A stretch of 64,000 nt of DNA from an uncultured Bacteroidaceae bacterium (GTDB lineage: Bacteria > Bacteroidota > Bacteroidia > Bacteroidales > Bacteroidaceae), in contig CAJOLW010000022.1 of the NCBI GenBank assembly GCA_905235525.1, positions 1 through 64,000 of the forward strand, given 5' to 3'. Of this stretch, positions 8,984 through 17,575 are shown in pieces; within the stretch, counting starts at the first letter, position 1, and every line of letters starts with the position of its first letter. Position numbers and translations under genes: made by a program. The notes under the pieces were generated by a model, which was given only the letters and a program-made list of their open reading frames with translations, did no database searches and had not been told where the DNA came from.

Positions 8984-10225
8984 TCATTGATGAACCATCT
9001 CAAATACCACTCCATCAATCCACTCATTTTTCATGGGGAAAGGTGACTCTGCTTCCTCATCAAACCAGATTTCAAAACGAGACGGATCCACATTGTTGTA
9101 TTTCACAAGAGCCTTCTTCACCGAAGCCACTCTTTTTTCTGCCAGATGCATGTCGGGAGATTCACTCTTTGAAGACGCTCCACTATATCCCCTCACAATG
9201 AGGTTCACATCTGGATGTTTTTTCAAGAAATCCGCCACGATGCGGATGTTTTCCATCTGATAATCATTCACAAAAGTTCTGTCCACATAGAACGAGATAC
9301 GGGTCTTCATCAGTTCCCCGAAAGCCACAACTTCGGCCGCCTCCCTTGCTTCATATTCCTTCACCCGTTCACTTTCCAGCAAATCTGCAACTTTACTTTC
9401 CGCCGTTCTCAAAGAAGTGGCTTCCCATCGTCGAACCTTATAATAGCGGCTGTCCCCATAATGGTCAGCGAGATGCAATCTCACACCAATCGCCACGTCC
9501 ACATAAGAATCAAGTGCGAAACGATCCTCATGCTTCACACCGTTAAAATTATCATTCACAATATTAAACGAACCTTGCAATGACAAATCTGCGGTCTCAC
9601 CCAACTTCCACATCGCCAACAGACCAGCCCTCGCTGCCCAGTTAATGTGGTCACCACCATCCACAGGATAACCGTATCTTGCCCATCTATCCACCTTGTC
9701 ATCAAATTGCCAGGAATAGTTGGCACCTGCTCCCAAAAACATTTGGATGTTCAGTTTCCGCTTCTCATCATAGGGACAAAACAGATTTGTTAAACTAAAC
9801 AACTCATCCAAATACAAGGCCAACACATGGTACGTATAATCACCATCGCCCAACAATGTACTTACCTCCATCGCCTCCTTACTTGCCCATCCTTTCTGGC
9901 TTTTATAGCCAAATGTCAGCCGAGTGCTCCATAAGTTCGAGAATTGTTTTCCAAATCCAAAATCGAACATGACACCACACGATTTACCCAAATCATGTCC
10001 CTTCATGTTCTCTGCCAACGAGAGGCTCGCACCTCCATAGAAATCCAAGAACCAATTGTCCGAGACATTATAAGGTCTCCACACGTCTATCACTTCTGGG
10101 GCCTTTTGCTTAGGAGCCTCCCACTTGGGACGTTTAGGACGTTTGGGAGCCTTCCATTTCTGCTGCTGCGCATATCCCGCACAAGCCACAGCAAGCAACA
10201 CGAATATCACATAAATTTTTTTCAT
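8984..10225 (-). CDS. OmpA-family outer-membrane protein
   Basis: 413 residues from ATG 10225, which follows an unusually good Shine-Dalgarno sequence (AAAGGAGGGACTGAA) and gives a clean signal peptide (IYVIFVLLAVACAGYAQ). A short basic, proline-rich repeat follows (KAPKRPKRPKWEAPKQKAP), then a barrel-like region starting at DNWFLDFYGGASLSLAEN, and a C-terminal OmpA-type domain (RISFYVDRTFVNDYQ, LIVRGYSGASS, LAEKRVASVKKALV). The start can also be read from 10258, but those residues precede the signal peptide. Third member of the OmpA-type set in this locus; a peptidoglycan-linked surface role is likely from family. Confidence 0.83.
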   Translation of the reverse strand: MKKIYVIFVLLAVACAGYAQQQKWKAPKRPKRPKWEAPKQKAPEVIDVWRPYNVSDNWFLDFYGGASLSLAENMKGHDLGKSCGVMFDFGFGKQFSNLWSTRLTFGYKSQKGWASKEAMEVSTLLGDGDYTYHVLALYLDELFSLTNLFCPYDEKRKLNIQMFLGAGANYSWQFDDKVDRWARYGYPVDGGDHINWAARAGLLAMWKLGETADLSLQGSFNIVNDNFNGVKHEDRFALDSYVDVAIGVRLHLADHYGDSRYYKVRRWEATSLRTAESKVADLLESERVKEYEAREAAEVVAFGELMKTRISFYVDRTFVNDYQMENIRIVADFLKKHPDVNLIVRGYSGASSKSESPDMHLAEKRVASVKKALVKYNNVDPSRFEIWFDEEAESPFPMKNEWIDGVVFEMVHQ

Positions 10226-10244
10226 TTCAGTCCCTCCTTTCTTT

Positions 10245-11402
10245 TTACAGATTTTCAACTATTACACGGACAATATAATCTATTTCTTCTTCTCTCACAT
10301 AAGGTCCACTGGGCAAACACAAGCCACATGAGAACAGGCGTTCGCTCACTCCATTGGTATAGGCTGGTGCATCCTTATAAACAGGCTGAAGATGCATGGG
10401 CTTCCACAACGGACGAGTTTCGATGTTCGCATCACTCAACTTTGGAATCAAAGGAAGCAATTCGCCATCAATCGTATGCTTGCCATCCTCAAACCTGATA
10501 GTGGAAAGCCAGTAGTTGGGTTTCATATACCCTTCTGGGGCTGAATGAACGGTAATTGCATCAATCTCCGCAAATGCCTTCTCATATTGTTCATGCACCC
10601 ACTGGTGGTGTCTAATGTGCTCATCCGCCACTGTCATTTGCCCTCGTCCAATGCCTGCACAAATATTTGACATACGATAGTTATATCCAATCTTCTCATG
10701 TTGGTAGAAAGGGAATGGTTCACGTGCCTGGGTGGCATAAAACATCACACGTTTCTTCGTGTCCGCATCAGGACAAATCAATGCACCACCTCCACTTGTA
10801 GTGATCATCTTGTTACCATTGAAAGACATGGCGCCATAATCCCCAAACGTACCACACACCTGTCCCTTATATACAGAGCCAAAACCCTCAGCAGCGTCTT
10901 CCAACACTGGTATTTCATAGCGTTTCGCCACCTCAAGTATCTCATCAATCCGTGCAGGCATTCCATACAGATACACAGGAATGATGGCTTTCGGTTTCTT
11001 TCCCGTCTTGGCAATTCTGTCCTTAATTGCCTCCTCCAACAACTGCGGATCCATATTATAGGTCTCAGGTTCGCTATCTACAAATACAGGAGTCGCTCCC
11101 TGATAAACCACAGGATTGGCACTGGCTGCAAATGTGAGAGATTGACAAATCACCTCGTCACCCTTCTCCACTCCTAACATAATCAATCCCAAATGAATAG
11201 CAGCAGTTCCTGCACTCAAAGCCACCACCTGCTTCTGCAACGGTTCTGCCCCGTCACGTCGATTAGCAAAGGCAGCCAACTCCTCTTCAAACGCATTCAC
11301 ATTCGGTCCCAAAGGCACCACCCAGTTCGTATCAAACGCCTCCTGAATATACTGTTGCTCTTTGCCGCTCATGTGAGCCAGACATAAATATATCCTATCC
11401 AT
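10245..11402 (-). CDS. DegT/DnrJ/EryC1 sugar aminotransferase (PglE/WcfR-like)
   Basis: PLP-dependent enzyme expected to transaminate a UDP-4-keto-6-deoxy sugar. Family signs: LSAGTAAIHLGLIMLGVEKGDEV (cofactor phosphate pocket), PVYLYGMPARIDEIL, LEDAAEGFGS with the PLP-ring Asp, and FNGNKMITTSGGGAL with the Schiff-base lysine; GYNYRMSNICAGIGRGQ is also typical. Length of 385 residues is normal. With the 4,6-dehydratase (7244-8845) and phosphoglycosyl transferase (12526-13104) it forms the trio that in Campylobacter Pgl and Bacteroides PSA systems makes and loads a 4-amino-trideoxy sugar. If no acetyltransferase acts, the product keeps a free amino group. Confidence 0.9.
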   Translation of the reverse strand: MDRIYLCLAHMSGKEQQYIQEAFDTNWVVPLGPNVNAFEEELAAFANRRDGAEPLQKQVVALSAGTAAIHLGLIMLGVEKGDEVICQSLTFAASANPVVYQGATPVFVDSEPETYNMDPQLLEEAIKDRIAKTGKKPKAIIPVYLYGMPARIDEILEVAKRYEIPVLEDAAEGFGSVYKGQVCGTFGDYGAMSFNGNKMITTSGGGALICPDADTKKRVMFYATQAREPFPFYQHEKIGYNYRMSNICAGIGRGQMTVADEHIRHHQWVHEQYEKAFAEIDAITVHSAPEGYMKPNYWLSTIRFEDGKHTIDGELLPLIPKLSDANIETRPLWKPMHLQPVYKDAPAYTNGVSERLFSCGLCLPSGPYVREEEIDYIVRVIVENL

Positions 11403-11420
11403 ATACCAATAGATTATAAG

Positions 11421-12533
11421 TCACGCTAATATCTCTTTGTAATAGTTCTTTAAACATTGTCGAACAAATCCCTGTTCATACCGGTCTGCCACCATCTTTC
11501 GCGATTTTTTCCCCATACCTTGACGTTGTTCCGAATGGTTGAGCATCCATTCCATCGCTTCATACAAGGCAGCCTCATCGCGTGGCGGAACAATAACTCC
11601 ATTTTCCTGATTCACAATAATCTCACGAGCGCCATTGATGTCTGTCACAATGCTCGGAAGGTCCATCGCCCCTGCCTCTATCACCACATTCGGGAAACCC
11701 TCGCGATAACTGGGGAACACCAATACGTCGCTCTGCTCATAAAACGGACGCACATCTTTCTGCGAACCCACCGCCTCAATGACTCCACACTCCTCTATCA
11801 AACGCTTGGTTTCGGGCAACACAGGGTCAATGTTCTCTTCATAGGGTCCCACCAACAGCAGCCGCGTGTCTACATGCTCCTTGTTCAACCGCACAAAGGC
11901 TGACACCAACTCATTGATGCCCTTTTCCCTCACAAGGCGTCCTACAAATACGAAGGTGAACGGTCGCGATTTCTCCGTATTCAATGACCGCTTCCAATAC
12001 TCCAAATCGATGCCCTTCACATTACCATAACCCAGCACTTTCAGGGGTTTTCGAGTGATGCACCGCTGCAAGTCCTGCTTCACACCCTCCCCTTCAGGTA
12101 TCACATGAGTGGCACAAGCACAAGTGAGTTTGTCGGTCAATATCAGAACCTGGCGAGTCAAGCCGGTTGCTGTAGGCCAGACAAGCCCCGTGAACGTGTG
12201 TACCCGAACGGGCACATTCACCATTTTGGCAGCCATCATGCAGAGAAGCCCTGCCTTCGGGGTCATCGAATGCACCATGTCTGGCCGCTCTTTTTTCAAC
12301 ACGGAAACCAGTTTGACAAGCGACACCAAGTCTTTCAGTGGACTCATGCGGCGTTCCATCGCCACACCGACGGTTCTCACCCCTTCACGCTCTCCGACTT
12401 CCTCCAAATCCGCATCTGGGCTTGAAAGTGCCACCACTTCATAACCTTCTTCTTTGAGTTCCTTCAACAACCCTTGGCAGAAGACATTTAACGACAGACC
12501 AATGGTAGCCGCACGAACAATTTTCTTAGCCAC
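11421..12533 (-). CDS. Glycosyltransferase family 4
   Basis: Predicted cytoplasmic retaining GT-B enzyme of 370 residues. The N-terminal domain has IGLSLNVFCQGLLKELKEEG and HSMTPKAGLLCMMAAKM; the C-terminal domain has FVFVGRLVREKGINELV and the E-x7-E signature in YREGFPNVVIEAGAM. It overlaps the following phosphoglycosyl transferase gene by 8 bp, so it is likely to add the second sugar to the undecaprenyl-linked first sugar (as PglA does in Pgl systems). Donor and linkage are unknown. Confidence 0.85.
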   Translation of the reverse strand: MAKKIVRAATIGLSLNVFCQGLLKELKEEGYEVVALSSPDADLEEVGEREGVRTVGVAMERRMSPLKDLVSLVKLVSVLKKERPDMVHSMTPKAGLLCMMAAKMVNVPVRVHTFTGLVWPTATGLTRQVLILTDKLTCACATHVIPEGEGVKQDLQRCITRKPLKVLGYGNVKGIDLEYWKRSLNTEKSRPFTFVFVGRLVREKGINELVSAFVRLNKEHVDTRLLLVGPYEENIDPVLPETKRLIEECGVIEAVGSQKDVRPFYEQSDVLVFPSYREGFPNVVIEAGAMDLPSIVTDINGAREIIVNQENGVIVPPRDEAALYEAMEWMLNHSEQRQGMGKKSRKMVADRYEQGFVRQCLKNYYKEILA

Positions 12534-13104
12534 AAACCGTCTCTATGATAAGTTTTACATCCCCCCACAAGGAGTGATGATAATAATAGTCAAGATTGAT
12601 TTTCACCTTGTCAGGGTAGATGACCTCATCATTATATTTCTGAGGGTCATCCACTTTTGCCAGAATCTCCTCCTCATTGCGATACTTCAACGAGGCAGGC
12701 CCCGTGATGCCGGGACGCAACTTCAAAATCAGCCTGTCTTCCCCCTCCAACTTGTCAGCATACCCCGGCACATCAGGACGAGGCCCCACAAAACTCATAT
12801 CCCCAATCAACACATTCCACAACTCGGGCAACTCATCCAACTTATACCGCCTCAACTTTGCTCCCAGCGGCGTAATGCGGCTCTCACCTGCCACCGACAC
12901 GCTACTGCCCCCATGCCCCACCGTCATGCTACGGAACTTATACATCGTAAACAACTTCCCATCCTTCCCCACTCTCTTTTGTGTAAAAATGGCAGGTCCT
13001 CCCGGCATCTTCACATGAATCAACACCCACACCACCAACAGCACAGGCCACAGGAACACCAAGCCCACAAAAGCCACAAGTCTATCAAAAAGCCACTTCA
13101 TCAT
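12526..13104 (-). CDS. Undecaprenyl-phosphate sugar-1-phosphate transferase (PglC/WcfS-like)
   Basis: 192-residue monotopic phosphoglycosyl transferase that starts the repeat unit by moving a sugar-1-phosphate from UDP-sugar to undecaprenyl phosphate. It has the N-terminal re-entrant helix (LVAFVGLVFLWPVLLVVWVLIHV), GGPAIFTQKRVGKDGKLF, the KFRSM element, LRRYKLDELPELWNVLIGDMSFVGPRP with the catalytic Asp-Glu pair (KLDELPE), and RPGITGPASLKYR. The short length matches the PglC subfamily rather than WbaP. Substrate is plausibly the amino sugar made by the dehydratase and aminotransferase nearby. Confidence 0.92.
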   Translation of the reverse strand: MMKWLFDRLVAFVGLVFLWPVLLVVWVLIHVKMPGGPAIFTQKRVGKDGKLFTMYKFRSMTVGHGGSSVSVAGESRITPLGAKLRRYKLDELPELWNVLIGDMSFVGPRPDVPGYADKLEGEDRLILKLRPGITGPASLKYRNEEEILAKVDDPQKYNDEVIYPDKVKINLDYYYHHSLWGDVKLIIETVCG

Positions 13105-13172
13105 TCTAGGAGTTTTCAGTTTATAGGGTAGAGATTATAGTTAATGTCATCGTTAGGGTTAAGGTTAGGGTC

Positions 13173-13747
13173 CTAAGAGCCTTTAGGCCTATCCTCAATC
13201 AGCACATCCCCACCCTCCAATTCCTCCACCACAATCACGTCACACGCCTTTTGGCTCGCTTTCATCGAACCAACGTTCTCCTTATTGATACTCTCAAACA
13301 TACGGAAGCCCGTCTTTGATGCCAAATCCATTCCCACTCTACAAAGTGTGGTACACACTCCCTTTCCCTGATGACATCCACCATCTTTCCAAGAAACGAT
13401 TTACCATTCATGAAACACCGAAGAAACGCATATCCTACAATCTCACCATCTTCCTCTTGCACATAAATGATATACGACTTTCTGCCCAACAACTTCCGCA
13501 TGGTTGCCTCATCAAACGCATGTGGGCGGAACCACTTGAAACTCCCTTCTGGCTGACGAGCGAAAAAGTCAGCCAGCCGCCCAGCATCATTCACATCAGC
13601 CATCCTCACATTGGCAGGCAGACACTCTTTTAACTTCATCCTGTCGCCAACTTTCAATCCACACAAAGCCGCATTAACCATCTCCACCCCATCCCATATC
13701 CAAGGGGCTTTTGTTTGTATCGTATGCGCCAATTCGTACAACATCAC
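13173..13747 (-). pseudogene. GNAT N-acetyltransferase, frameshifted
   Basis: Two frames join into one GNAT protein of about 190 residues. The first (from 13747) contains MVNAALCGLKVGDRMKLKE and YIIYVQEEDGEIVGYAFLRC and then runs out of frame. The shifted frame carries the acetyl-CoA motif HQGKGVCTTLCRVGMDLA and the closing KENVGSMKASQKACD, ending at 13173. One missing base in an A-run (GGAAAGATGG on the minus strand, near 13395) explains the break. GNAT enzymes such as WecD and PseH acetylate the 4-amino group of nucleotide-linked amino sugars, which fits the aminotransferase gene nearby; this role is inferred. Whether the break is real would matter for the charge of the polysaccharide. Confidence 0.78.
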
Positions 13748-14664
13748 TCCGAACTATTCAAATCAAAATCCACGATAAAATGGCGTTCTCTTTTCTCCAC
13801 AGGAGGCAACTGCATATAGTTAGGCCCATATAGATTGGTGAGATATTTTTCCACCTGATTCGGAATATGCACTTCTATTCCCTCAAATGTGGCTGTCCGA
13901 GGCGGCAAGTAAACGTTCGCAGGGAACACTTCGCCACCATACAGTTTTCGCCCTGTAGGTATCGCCAATAGTCCCGTATCTTTTTCATTGGTGACCAAAG
14001 CATCATACCAATTTACCCACAGGCGATGTGGCACGACACTCAAAATCTTTCCCAACAATCCTCGGATGTTCATCATCCAACCTCCTGCCCCACTCATGTT
14101 TCGCATGCTTCGGGTAGCCTCACTCACAGGATAAGTGGCTTCATATACCATGTTGGCAGTTAACCGCAAACCATTTGCCAAACCTCCCACCAACTTCCGA
14201 ACCAAGGCATTAGCATTCGCCCCATCAAGAGGAAAAATATCCACACTGATTCCTTTCGGAAAGTCTGTGTATTCATTCCCCATCTCCACACACTTCGTTC
14301 CCTTCCTGTATATCTTCATGAACATACATAAAGAATCTTTTCCCTTTTCCGGAAACAAATATTCATACCGTTCCCCCATTACTCCCTCTGCCAGCAGTTG
14401 CTTCAAACGCTCATAATCCCTACGAGGCATAATCATATCCAAGTCATCGTCCCAAGGAATAAAGCCCTGATGACGTACAGCACCCAAACAACTACCACCA
14501 CACAGCATCACCACCAATCCATGCTCCTCACAAATCTTTGCCAGATCCTGATAAATCTCCAGAAGAATGGATTTCAAGCCTTGAGCCTCATCGGTAGAAA
14601 GTTGCCGCAAGGCAGTACCTTCATTTGCCCGTTCATTCAACAGTTCCTTATATGATTTCATCAA
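13744..14664 (-). CDS. LicD-family phosphotransferase
   Basis: 306 residues with LicD hallmarks: VMLCGGSCLGAVRHQGFIPW followed by the acidic DDDLDMIMPRRDYERL, and later GISVDIFPLDG. LicD proteins (and the eukaryotic fukutin/FKRP relatives) transfer phosphocholine, ribitol phosphate or similar groups from CDP-activated donors. The gene lies next to an IspD-like cytidylyltransferase (15719-16447) and an SDR gene, which could make the CDP donor. The 3' end overlaps the GNAT gene by 4 bp. Expected effect: adding a phosphodiester-linked, charged substituent to the polysaccharide. The transferred group is unknown. Confidence 0.87.
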   Translation of the reverse strand: MMKSYKELLNERANEGTALRQLSTDEAQGLKSILLEIYQDLAKICEEHGLVVMLCGGSCLGAVRHQGFIPWDDDLDMIMPRRDYERLKQLLAEGVMGERYEYLFPEKGKDSLCMFMKIYRKGTKCVEMGNEYTDFPKGISVDIFPLDGANANALVRKLVGGLANGLRLTANMVYEATYPVSEATRSMRNMSGAGGWMMNIRGLLGKILSVVPHRLWVNWYDALVTNEKDTGLLAIPTGRKLYGGEVFPANVYLPPRTATFEGIEVHIPNQVEKYLTNLYGPNYMQLPPVEKRERHFIVDFDLNSSE

Positions 14665-14688
14665 CTATTTCCTCCCTTTCATCTTCAC

Positions 14689-15722
14689 TTACGATTGCAA
14701 TATCTGTATCGTACGTTCCACAGCATCTTTCATTGTATATTTTGGTTCCCAACCCATCGTTCTCAAACGCTCATTGTCAAGTATAGCCTGCTGGGCAATA
14801 GAAAATCCTTTGCGTTCGGTCTCTGTCGGCAAGTCAAAGACCACTTTTTTCCCACACGTTTCCGCACAATAAGCCGCAAAATCCCTCAAATGTACATTAC
14901 AAGCACTATTTGATATATTATATGGCACACCACATTCACCATTCAGAAGAACATACAACATGGCACCAACTGCATCAGCCACATACGTATAAGAGAAAAA
15001 CTGCTTCCCTTCACTCTTCAGCACAATATCCTCACCACGCAAGGCATTCTTAATGAATTGCGAAGAGGCCTTCGAATCGCTCTCCAGCATAGTAGGTCCA
15101 AACACTCTGCTCAAACGGACAATCTTCACATTCACCCCTTTCTCAGCCATATACGACTGACATAAAGCCTCACATGCACGCTTTGACTCTGTATAGCAAG
15201 CCCTGGAGGTAGATAGATTGAGTTTTCCCGTATAATCTTCTGTAAAGACATCCTCACCTCGCCATATACCTCCACGGTCGATGGATACAAGACGGTTGCC
15301 CCACATTCGTATGCCTTATTCAATGCATGCTCTGCGCCTTTCAGATTGACAAGCATGGTCTCTATTGGATACTGAGAATATGCCAATGGATGTGTATTGC
15401 TTGCCGCCGGAATGATGTAATCGATGGACAATTCTTTGGGGAGTTCTTCCTGAACATCTTGCTCAATAAACTGAAAAAGGGGGGTGTCAAAATAAAGTCC
15501 TAAACGCTCACAAGCCCTTTCCCTATTCCGTCCAACAGCATACACCATGACATTTCCACCTTGTTCATTCCAATACATCAAGGCATCTATCAGACAGACC
15601 CCAAGCAGACCTGTTGCCCCCGTAATTAATATGCTTTTATCTTTCAGCAGATTAAGATTCTTCGTCTGCAAGATTTTTTCCAAATCTTCTATATAGAGAA
15701 GGTGATTTCTATTCAACTTCAT
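14689..15722 (-). pseudogene. NAD-dependent sugar epimerase/reductase (extended SDR), frameshifted
   Basis: An extended SDR in two frames. The first (15722 to about 15250) has the Rossmann motif ITGATGLLGVCLIDAL and STVEVYGE. The shifted frame continues with GEDVFTEDYTGKLNLSTSR, then the active-site ACYTESKRACEALCQSY (YxxxK), VVRLSRVFGP-like VKIVRLSRVFGPTML and a normal end at 14689. A missing G in a G-run near 15253 accounts for it. The complete protein would be about 345 residues. It overlaps the IspD-like gene by 4 bp, suggesting that they work together, for instance to make a CDP-linked sugar or alditol for LicD. The substrate is not determined. Confidence 0.8.
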
Positions 15723-16447
15723 TTTAACCAGTTCTCTTTGTCTTTCTTCAAATATCCCTTAAACATCTCCAGGTCATCTTTTGTCGTCAACTTGATATTC
15801 TTATCCGAACCTGCCGCAAAATAAAGCCTTTCTCCCAACTCCACCATCATGGTATTGGTATACGATGACCCGTATATCCCAATCTCCTTCTCAAAAGCCT
15901 CATGATATGCCCAATCGAGTTTTCCGAACCGGTAGGCCTGTGGTGTCGCCACTCGTCTTAAGGTTTCTCGCGGGATATACTGAGTCGTCGTATTCTCATC
16001 CTCCTTGTCCACGACAAAAATCTGCTCATTATAAGGCATGGATGTCACACCATTGCCATATTGCTTTGCCTTCAAAATTACATCCGTCAACACCGTGGCA
16101 TCGACCAATGGGCGAATACCATCGTGGATAATGATAATATCATCTCTCTCACACTTGTCTTCCAAATTGTAAACCCCGTTCCGAATGCTTTCCTGTCCAG
16201 AGTTGCCACCACTCACCACCCATTGAAGTTTTGTGATGCCAAATTGTTTTGCATACGCCCACACTATTTCATGCCAACCATCAAGACAAACGACCTCTAT
16301 TGCATCCACTTGCGGATGAAGTTGGAAGCCCTCCAACGTATAAATCAAAATGGGTTTATCATACACGTTGATGAACTGCTTGGGGATGTCTTGTCCCATT
16401 CTGTGACCAGAGCCACCTGCTATAATTACTGCAACTGTCTTACTCAT
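15719..16447 (-). CDS. IspD/TarI-family cytidylyltransferase
   Basis: 242 residues with VIIAGGSGHRMGQDIPKQF (nucleotide binding, GGxGxRM and PKQF), IHDGIRPLVDATVLTDVI and an active-site region TPQAYRFGKLDWAYHEAF. IspD makes CDP-methylerythritol; TarI, Bcs1 and the mammalian CRPPA (ISPD) enzyme make CDP-ribitol. Placement between an SDR and LicD in a capsule locus argues for CDP activation of a polyol or sugar phosphate for the polysaccharide rather than for isoprenoid synthesis. A housekeeping ispD role cannot be excluded because the rest of the genome is not visible. Confidence 0.85.
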   Translation of the reverse strand: MSKTVAVIIAGGSGHRMGQDIPKQFINVYDKPILIYTLEGFQLHPQVDAIEVVCLDGWHEIVWAYAKQFGITKLQWVVSGGNSGQESIRNGVYNLEDKCERDDIIIIHDGIRPLVDATVLTDVILKAKQYGNGVTSMPYNEQIFVVDKEDENTTTQYIPRETLRRVATPQAYRFGKLDWAYHEAFEKEIGIYGSSYTNTMMVELGERLYFAAGSDKNIKLTTKDDLEMFKGYLKKDKENWLK

Positions 16448-16459
16448 TGCTATTCGTTC

Positions 16460-17575
16460 TTAAATTTCGCTATACTTTTTCCAATACCACTCTTCCAACT
16501 TCTTGCTGGCTGTTTTGATATCATAGCCAGCACTCCGTACTTTTCCCGATGCATTTTCATCACGCTTCACACCTTTCTGCATCTTGGCAGACAAACAATT
16601 CACCCAAACCTCCACCTCCAGAGGAAGGAAGTCCACATTGCCAGTTACATCCACCTCTTGGGGAACTCTATCACTCACCACACAAGGCATACCATTTGCT
16701 TGGGCTTCCACCAAGGAAACAGGTAGGCCCTCGCTGAATGATGGCATCAACACTACATCTATAGCCTGCAAGTATTTGTAAACATCATCAACCACACCTG
16801 TCATCACCACGTTTTCTTCAATCTCAAGATCTTTCACTTTTTTTTGAATCACATTCTTCAATTCTCCATCTCCCACCAACATGAGTTTGACATCTACCCC
16901 ACGCTCCTTTAGCGCCTTCACCAGATCCAATGCAAACAAATGGTTCTTTTGGCCGCTAAATCTCGCGACCATCCCTAACACCAACGTCTTTTCCGCAATC
17001 ATAAGTTCTCCACGCACGGATTCTCTTTGTGACACATTATACAAAAAAGATTCCACCGAAATTGCATTCGCCAAGATTTTCACCTTCCCCGTTTTCCACA
17101 TATCCACACCATAAAGCCATTTCGCAGCCTCTTCTCCACAGGCAAAGAAGTCTGTAGCCACAGACTTCAACGGCAATTTCAAAAGGTTCCTGACCATTCC
17201 ACTAAATCCATTCTCGGACTTATTATTGTGAGAATGTGCAATCCGAACAGGAACACCGCACCTCTTTGCCACCCATAACGGAACTACACTTTTGCTGGAG
17301 GTATGTGAATGCACAATTTTATATTCTGGATGCTTTAGCAAGAATTTCTTCACGCCATTAATATAGGGCATCGGATTGTTCATTTTCAACAAAGGAACAC
17401 GATACACTTTGCCGCCCAAAGACTCAATCTCATCCTCAAATAAACACCGATTCTGTTCCGTCAGCAAAAAATCGAACTGCACACGATTACGGTCAATATT
17501 CCGATAATAGTTCATCAGCATTGCTTCTGCCCCACCACGATTCATTGAATGGAGTATGTGAAGAATACGTATCAT
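16460..17575 (-). CDS. Glycosyltransferase family 4
   Basis: 371-residue GT-B enzyme from ATG 17575 (the frame stays open further upstream to 17668, inside the preceding gene). The N-terminus IRILHILHSMNRGGAEAMLM and the donor-binding E-x7-E in SFSEGLPVSLVEAQANG are typical of GT4. VLGMVARFSGQKNHLFALDL is the usual hinge segment. The start overlaps the stop of the upstream GT2 gene (TAATG), pointing to coupled translation. Donor, acceptor and linkage unknown. Confidence 0.85.
   Translation of the reverse strand: MIRILHILHSMNRGGAEAMLMNYYRNIDRNRVQFDFLLTEQNRCLFEDEIESLGGKVYRVPLLKMNNPMPYINGVKKFLLKHPEYKIVHSHTSSKSVVPLWVAKRCGVPVRIAHSHNNKSENGFSGMVRNLLKLPLKSVATDFFACGEEAAKWLYGVDMWKTGKVKILANAISVESFLYNVSQRESVRGELMIAEKTLVLGMVARFSGQKNHLFALDLVKALKERGVDVKLMLVGDGELKNVIQKKVKDLEIEENVVMTGVVDDVYKYLQAIDVVLMPSFSEGLPVSLVEAQANGMPCVVSDRVPQEVDVTGNVDFLPLEVEVWVNCLSAKMQKGVKRDENASGKVRSAGYDIKTASKKLEEWYWKKYSEI

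Noticed and set aside
15719..16447. Housekeeping ispD
   Set aside because: Embedded with 4-bp overlap in an SDR/LicD block of a polysaccharide locus; a capsule role is more likely, though not proven.
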